Shown here piece by piece: positions 57,223-64,000 of a DNA stretch of 64,000 bases (position 1 is its first letter; every line of letters starts with the position of its first letter). The notes beneath the pieces were generated by a model. It saw only the letters and a list, made by a program, of their open reading frames with translations. It made no database searches and was not told the DNA's origin. The translations under genes and the position numbers were made by a program. This DNA is from Chalara sp. BL73 (Eukaryota > Ascomycota > Leotiomycetes > Helotiales). The stretch is taken from contig CAKJVC010000066.1 of the NCBI GenBank assembly GCA_918026815.1, positions 558,001 to 622,000 of the forward strand. The letters run 5' to 3'.

Positions 57223-57985
57223 TCGGCTTCCAATCGCTAGCCTCGAAAATTGGAAGTCAACTGTTAAAAGTTCTCAGAACGCCTAGTTGAATGAGAATTG
57301 ATGTTGGACAGCTCTCTACACTGGCCATACTTTGAAGCATGCATTATACACCACACCTCTCTCTATTGCTGAATTGAACAGCATAAGCAACGCTAATGAG
57401 CGTAGTGGAGGCATACGTTTCCTATCTGCCGAAAAAATACCAATTAAAGCCTTGCTTATCTTTTTCGATATGTTGGTTTACAAGTTTAGCAATTCCCAGC
57501 TGGAGCTGGATGGGTTTGCTGCTAAGGGATATATTGATGTTCTTCCTGGCTTCTTCCAAAAGAACCTACCCCTGTGAACCCATCCCCTAGATCAAATGCG
57601 AGCGCTTAGAGCAAAGGAGCACCAAGATGCATGCCCAACAGTGTTGAAATATAACCAAAGCAACTTTCGGTTATATACTTAACGAACTAAACGCTGAAAA
57701 CATTGGAGGAGTAGGTATTGTTTTGGTGTAAATTAATGTCCCATTTATACAGATTGAAACTTCTGAATAAATATTTCCTGGCTGATATGTCCCATTGGAT
57801 GTGCAGGGCAAACATAACATTGGAGATGCATACTTCCTGTCCACGAGGTCGGTTTCAGGGCGCCTAGTATCGCGATGTATTACATCGAAGGAGGCAATCT
57901 AGACGAAATTAAGACTGGCTCCTCAGCTGTAAAAGCTGTGTATCCAAGCATAAATTTAAGCTAATACTTTTTGGGCTGCGCAGGT
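57223..57985. other. Gene-free segment
   Basis: A plus-strand open frame at 57332-57577 (81 codons) has no recognisable domain. No repeat seen. Confidence 0.4.
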
Positions 57986-57989
57986 TGAA

Positions 57990-58460
57990 AGAGTAGTATG
58001 TCGGGAGGGTAAATCGCGGGAAAGCGCTCGATGGTAGACTCTATATCTTCGAATCGGCCAGTTCGGAGGAAAAGATTATTCCAATGAGTCCCTGTTCTCT
58101 GGGGCAGGAGCCCTTTCCGAGGCAACATTTGCACGATTTCGCGGCATGCGTTCAGCATACAACCTATGAAATTGTGCTTACCCACGGCGATTTTTACCAA
58201 ACAGGTTGTAATACGAATATCGTACTGGGAACTCATCCAGAGGTTCAAGGATCCACAAAATCGTACAGGTTAGTTCATATAAGATTATATGGACATTTCA
58301 TTACCGGCATAGCTTCATCAATGCGGTCAATCCATTCGCATATTCTCACGTATATCTTTCCACACTACCTAGGAAAGATTGACTACAGGGAAGAGGTTAA
58401 ATCCGATTTGACAAAAAATTATATTCCTTTTTCCAACGGAGGATCTCTCCAAAATCCGTA
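57990..58460 (+). pseudogene. Remnant of an APH-type phosphotransferase
   Basis: The plus frame includes EIVLTHGDFYQTGCNTNIVL, close to the HGDLxxxNIxV catalytic loop of APH/choline-kinase-like fungal proteins. It is preceded by a weak match to the upstream FDSR/GPF region. The rest does not align with the family and there is no full-length frame. A fragment at best. Confidence 0.4.
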
Positions 58461-58461
58461 G

Positions 58462-61400
58462 GTTCCTCCTGGCAGTATAGAATCTCAAACGGAAAATGCT
58501 AAATGCCATCCAACACCTCATAGTAGCTGCATCTCTTGTTAATCATCAGCCTAGTCACTGGTTAACTTTTCTGCCCAACTCATTCATCACGCACCACCTC
58601 CCGTAACATAGCTGTCGTGCTTTCTATAGTAATCTTGGTAACAGCATTTGGGGTGTACAGCTCGGTGTGGACTCTCAGTGGGTGACCTAAAAATGTCAAC
58701 TGCACACACCGTCCGCATTGTTGAATGAAGCCTCGGAAATCGCTCTCTGTATTCTCACAGCGCTGAAACTAGTATCAGTAATTATAATTACGGTTTTCTT
58801 AAATTTATACCTACGGAGGCTTTGTATACATTCCATTCCCCTGCGGGAGATACGGTTGTAGAACCAGTAGCAGAACCGATAATGTAAGTTATCCTTGTGA
58901 ATCGAGGGTCCGAATATGCAGCTCTTTTTCTGCTGCTTCGCCGCTAGTATCAGCAGGACTGGAGGGTGAAAATGGGTATAGCGTCCTTAGGTTACGGAAG
59001 TAAGTAATTAAGCGGACGAAACCGTCCCTTATGTCCTCTCACATAGAGCCTATATTGACAGCAATGCCTTGAGTGCCCTGGATAGCGCGTGGTATATTGT
59101 AACCAGCATTCAGATGGTAGTCCAATACAGGGGAATAGAGAATGTCGTCAATGCTCTCTATATCAGGGTCGTCTCAAGCCTAAAGAATGTCTGAGAGGAG
59201 CCCAAGACGACAAATAGTAGAGTTTGACTGTTCCCATCGGGCTTGATTCCTCGGAGACCATCTGTATCAACCATAGCGGGATATTTCTGCGCTCAGTCGT
59301 CTCTTTCTGTGAATCTATTCATGTAGTTTTGATTATCTCCTGAGTCGAACTACCGATCTGTTTGAGTGAGCTAATAATTTGTGTGTTCGTAGTAGCTTTA
59401 CACTACATACAGATAACACCGAGTCAGCCCTACGTATAAAGTTGCGAAAAATTAACTTGCAAGTGTTAAGCCATATGGTTGCAAAGCTGTGATCTAGATA
59501 GTCAATTAACTAGCCTTAAATTTTACTAACTCTGTTATGAGGGTACAAAACTGTTTCAACATGGTCAGCGTGATTAGATCGCCAGTTCGCAATTGACCCG
59601 TCTGGAGTTGCCCTGATATCCCTGATATACTCTGGTGCAGCGAGCCATGGATTCTCATAAACATAGCTGCTCCATGACATCGATAAAGGTGAAGAATATG
59701 GATTCAAAAACCTTCAAAACTTTCCGAGGTTAAATTAGACGAAGTGTAACCGCAGAATCGCTAAAATTGATTGGGTTCCTAAATATGCTGGAGGTTATAT
59801 TATCACTATACTTGCAGGCAGCGGACATATCACACACCTCCTTGGCCAAGTTGACGAATTGTCTCAAAATCAATTCTGGCCGCTATCGATTTTACTGCTG
59901 CTTATCCAATGGTGAGGGATAAGCTACTTAGACAAAAGCAAGGCTTTCAGGGTTTGATAATCACATTTATTTCATTAAGAGGAATGCTAACATTAAGTAA
60001 AGTTTTTGTGCAGAGGCAAGAAATGTGAACCCAAAGTTATGTAAATCAACAGCCCATCGCATCTTGCAGATTGAGTAGATAAAGTATTATGACAATACAA
60101 TACAAATCTGACTCTACCTCATGATCTAGAATCTCATCTAACATTTTTATTTATTGAACTTTCGGTCCACCTCTTAATTCTTAGCAATAAACCCATATAT
60201 ACAAGGATATCCAAATGTGGGATTCAGGCTAACCTTTGTCCGCAATATTTAATGTGAGGCTTGTACGTAATACCAAATATTTCAAATGCATAATAAAGAC
60301 ACATATCGTGATTACAGTCACCGCAAACGGTTTTATCTTTTAATGCCCTGTGAGTAGCAGCATCAGATCAGCAACAACACCCAAATAGATCCTAATGGAG
60401 ATGTCGGGCGGTTTAATAGACAGATTTGAAGACGAATGAGCGCACGTAGCTACCAGCCACACCTAGAATATTCGAGAATTATTGATCCTGTATAGACTTA
60501 GTGTTTTTGTTAAAGGATTGCGAACTACCGAGAACAGTTTAAGAAATTTCATCCAGCAAGTGACATGGGTTGGAAGGCTCAGCAACTTTCGATCTCGCAG
60601 GGCCACATTCCCCAGACTTGATCGACAGCCTCTCACTTCAATTGTTATTGTCAAAGCGCTGGCATATTTTCTTAGGAGAAAATATCTGAAAGTTTCTAAG
60701 GACTTCACAGGCTTGAATGGAGTACCTGTACGCTTGTGTGTGGCTGGTCCTTAAACAATGCCTTTCTTCTGTAACAAGTGCCAAAGCACACAACGGACCT
60801 TCAAAAGATGATTATATAGACAGTTCTGTATCGGTCTCGCACTTTCAGCACTTCCTTTTGTATCCGAATCCGTGTCGAAGCCTGTATGTCAAGGAAGTAT
60901 GCCAGACAAGTCTAAAGTATGACACTGCAAATGAGCAGTGTCAAAGAAAACAATTGCTGTTAAATTTCCGAGAGGGGTTTTCTCGAAAATTTAGGGAGGC
61001 AAGATCCCTCAAGATACTAGTACCAGAATATATACTCTTACTATCTCAATCCAGGACTCTCGAACACTTTCAGCATATACCACCAGTTATTTCGACGATG
61101 GCCCACCCTAGCGCAGGCTTTATACCCTACAGCTGCTGGCTCTGTAACTTTGCCAACATTTCGTACCTTTCCCACTACGAGAAATGCAAAGGAGCAACGG
61201 TACTAACTCGTGACGAGGATAGAAGATTGCTAGAATGGACCGTCTTTCGCTTTGGCTCGAGCGTACCAACCTTGCAGCGGCGCCCCTTCTCTCTGAATTT
61301 GCTGATGCAATGACGGCTTTTGGAACGAAGGACAGTATAGCTGTTCTTTTTGGAAATGGGCTTGTTAAATTCCTACTTATTGGACGCAAAAAGGAAGAAA

Positions 61401-61996
61401 TGGCACTTGGCTCCGTCAAGCTAGAGGACAGCGAGGCGATGTGGACCTATCAACTGGACTGAAGCCGGGGAGGAGGATCGATTTATTCTTTCGATTTGGA
61501 CACGGCAATTCGGGTGGCAAGGCGAATCTGGCTGGTAAGCTAAATCAACCTAAATTCGTTTTCTGGGCTTTAACCTTATTTGCTATAGGAGCCTCAACAC
61601 ACCTTATGATGTAGAGTATTTAGCATATTTCTTCTTCTATAGTGAATGTAAATTGTGGGCTGGCCTTGATTTAAGAATTACGCATTGAATAGGGCCTGGG
61701 ATTCTGATATTATCTTTGTTTACTTTGATTTTCCTCCAGTATACAAGAAACGACCACCAAAAAAAGTTGATATTGAGTTGGTTGTTGTTACTGCACCAAT
61801 ACTATGAACTAGTGAGATAAAATGCAGTATAAAATGCAGTGACTTGCTATAGCCTATCGATCTTGAGGTTGTGCTCTATTAGATTATCAACTTCGCTCCA
61901 GTTCAAGCATCCTGCATAAGCCTTACATTCGCAGAAAGTAGGACGTATCCACTTTGTCTGGAAATCTGGGTGCTCTACATCAAAATAAACCGCTTT
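58462..61996. other. Long gene-poor segment
   Basis: No recognisable gene over 3.5 kb. The minus strand between about 59140 and 58600 has protein-like patches (LDYHLNAGYNIPRAIQGTQG and VQLTFLGHPLRVHTELYTPN) in different frames, perhaps a decayed enzyme I cannot name. Plus frames at 60717-61313 and 61235-61462 lack known motifs. 59700-60460 is AT-rich. Confidence 0.4.
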
Positions 61997-62579
61997 CTAG
62001 GCCCTGGTAGCTATTGCGGTAATGTCTAAAACTTCTGTTTGAAAGGTATCTTTGTCCATTTCATGTCCGATATCTGCCCAAAGAGAGTCAAAAAGTTCGT
62101 CAGTCTGATCGTTTCCTCCTATTAGAGATATCCAACGCTCCACCCACCAAGGGAGGTACGCAGATAATTCCCAGTCAATGGTTACCTCTATTTTATTGTC
62201 TTTTACAATGATATTGCTGAAGTTCAGGTCTCCATGCGTCAGCACGTATGGCTCCGATTTAGGAAATTCTTTTAAAGCTCTTGAAATCCTCCCCCCCCTC
62301 CCCCCCCCCAACGGCCGCCTGGTCCTTGGTCTTATGGATACGAGAAAGACCAAGCCAGAGCTCCTTTTCAAGATTACCGAGCCATTCTTCCGTATTCCGC
62401 CCCATTTTCTTACACGTAGGTAGGGTACGCCTGAGGCAGTAGCCGATTATCCAGTCATCAGCGAGGCCGCTATCGACATTTTGTGCTGCCGGTGATGTAA
62501 ACTGTCTCCACGATTTTATAGCACGGCCGAGCTGATCCTTGTAGTTTGATTTCTCCTCTGGAGAGAGAGAGTATGCCAT
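61997..62579 (-). pseudogene. APH-family kinase, frameshifted at a poly-C run
   Basis: The N-terminal frame (62579-62259) has DDWIIGYCLRRTLPTC. The C-terminal frame (to 61997) has YVLTHGDLNFSNIIVKDNKIEV and IDWE, the catalytic loop and DxD-like position of APH kinases. The two frames meet at CCCCCCCCTCCCCCCCCCC near 62290-62310, where the frame changes. The protein (about 190 residues) is short for the family. The homopolymer may be a true indel, a variable tract or a sequencing error. Confidence 0.6.
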
Positions 62580-63302
62580 ACTGTATGCAAGGGTACGCCT
62601 TTGGCGCGAGACAGTAGCATAAGATCCACTTTATCAATAGGTTCACTTGATATATAAGGAATTTAACGTCGTAGGTGCCTTTAATAGAGTTCCTAAGTGC
62701 CAAAGCCGGCTTTAATAGATAGCTTAAAATACTACATCCCCTACCTATAAAACTTTTAATTCGTGCTACCTATTCAAAAGGCTATTACCTAGTGGGCTTG
62801 GTTGTAGATTTTAGGACTAGCTTGCTGAGTTTTAAATTTAAGAGAGACCCAAATTAATAAGTTTAGTACCCACTAACTTACAGTAGGAAACCCAGAAGGT
62901 TTGCCGCAGTGTATAGATGGTACTAAAAGAGGATCATGTAAATAAGTACTTCTTTTCTTATATTATACTATACAATACTGTACTGTAGTATATTCAATGA
63001 TTGATGGCAACTATATCCTCTCCAGCACCCTGGGGTTATACCCCCCCAAAATATCTTCTCAACCCTGATTCACTGTACTTTAATTAAGAACGAATAGAGA
63101 AGATTTGACTGTCTGCAGATGGTTCTTTGCTGAATGCTGAAGAAACTATGAGGGAATAGCAATGCATAAAGGAAATCGTGCTCGATGATAGGATGATGAC
63201 TTGGCATGCCAGAACTGCTTTAGTGGCATTTGTAGACAAACATTCTTTAAATAGATACCACTCCCTTCCGTATACTAGTAATTGGTAGATCGAGCTTCAG
63301 GC
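62580..63302. other. Gene-free AT-rich segment
   Basis: TA-rich runs near 62950-63000 and no credible ORF. Confidence 0.45.
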
Positions 63303-64000
63303 CTAACACCTAAATATGGCTAATGACAAATCGAATAATGGTCTTCCGAGTGCTTGCTCACCGGCCGCATCCTGCTTGCGCACACGACGAGACTGTATGA
63401 ATATACCGGATATCCCCCTCTCAACCCTGAAAATATGACTATCAGGCATTGGTGTCTGCCCCTGACTCCGATCCAAGCCTGGGAACCCTAGAAATATATC
63501 AACCACGCCAACCTCCTCACCAATCACATATCGTCGATTGGTTACCACAATGGTTGAGACCACACGTGTTCTGATCTAGTCTCCCTCCACCTGTGTACGC
63601 ACCACCCTCTAGTCTCGCGCATGGTGTACCGAACGGAACCACGACGCTCTCATTCTGGAATCGGTCGAAGTAGGCATCCCCTGCTTCCTGGATTACAGCT
63701 CGGCTATCGCGTTGCACGTATGGGATAGGATCCCATTTCTCAAGAGAGTTCCAATAGAGGTACCCAGTGGTGTTGAAAGCCCAGTCTCCCTTGTCGGTCA
63801 CGATAGACTCGATTGTGGTTACCTTGTTGTCCGTCAGCAGCATACGTGTTCCGATCACGTAGGGATGTTCTGATGTGGCTACGATCAGCTCCGTGAACGT
63901 CGAACATGCTGTTGTGTCGTGAATGCTCCGGTTGTGATCGATCTTCAGCGGCTGGGGGAGCACACTGCCAGCATTTATGTCCACAATCTGTTCATTCTCT
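63303..64000 (-). pseudogene. DUF8021-type secreted-protein gene, frameshifted, 5' end outside the window
   Basis: Open to the right edge (ENEQIVDINAGSVLPQPLK), then IDHNRSIHDTTACSTFTELI, GTRMLLTDNKVTTIESIVTD and FGTPCARLEGGAYTG, as in the fungal secreted DUF8021 family, where the signal peptide would be further upstream. The frame slips by one near 63545 (NTCGLNH versus VVTNRRYVIGEEVG) and again near 63415. There the main frame gives RGISGIFIQSR, while the shifted frame gives the family-like GDIRYIHTVSSC. Two frameshifts argue for a pseudogene. Confidence 0.65.

Noticed and set aside
60717..61313. 198-aa plus-strand ORF as a gene
   Set aside because: No motif recognised. CWLCNFANISYLSHYEKCKG resembles a zinc finger only loosely, so it is not called.

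Overview
The window looks like a filamentous ascomycete (Pezizomycotina) chromosome. Genes carry short 44-90 nt GT-AG introns. The regulators are fungal Zn2Cys6 and C2H2 types, an ERG4 sterol reductase is present, and the transposons show C-to-T/G-to-A damage of the kind left by repeat-induced point mutation (RIP). Class or genus cannot be fixed from the sequence alone. There are no rRNA genes, tRNA genes, CRISPR arrays or bacterial features.

Layout. 1-13.2 kb is a nested transposon block. A RIP-damaged Ty1/copia element (minus strand, cut by the left edge) sits inside an inverted Tad1-like LINE. A second LINE copy lies head to head with it on the plus strand. This second copy carries a solo LTR, an internal 146-bp LINE tail with a 16-bp target duplication, and a third truncated LINE copy behind it. 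13.4-18.7 kb holds an ERG4-type sterol C-24(28) reductase, a fungal transcription factor and an unrecognised ORF. 21.3-32.1 kb holds two intact cytochrome P450s, a short-chain dehydrogenase and a homologue of Botrytis BcABA3 (alpha-ionylideneethane synthase). This is the enzyme set of the fungal abscisic acid (ABA) cluster. A third P450, broken, follows at 33.1-35.0 kb.

36.7-57.3 kb is a second functional block. It contains a TAXI-type (bacterial TRAP receptor-like) protein, an NmrA-like NAD(P)-binding protein, a C2H2/fungal_trans regulator, a fumarylacetoacetate-hydrolase-family gene, a phenol-hydroxylase-type FAD monooxygenase, an extradiol-type ring-cleavage dioxygenase, a questin-oxidase-like protein and a class II aldolase. 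I read it as an aromatic meta-cleavage catabolic cluster. Ten copies of the octamer GTCCCACA occur here, all in upstream regions, and I found none in the first 36 kb, which suggests one shared regulator. The hydrolase, monooxygenase and dioxygenase are pseudogenes. A Tc1/mariner element sits in the last codons of the dioxygenase. The other members look intact.

57.3-64 kb is mostly empty, with remnants of two APH-type kinases and a frameshifted DUF8021-type secreted protein running off the right edge.

If the ABA assignment is right, the four enzymes would act in this order: farnesyl diphosphate to alpha-ionylideneethane (ABA3), two P450 oxidation steps, then alcohol oxidation by the SDR to give ABA. 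Intron placements for ERG4, both P450s, the SDR and ABA3 were worked out by hand and preserve reading frame throughout.
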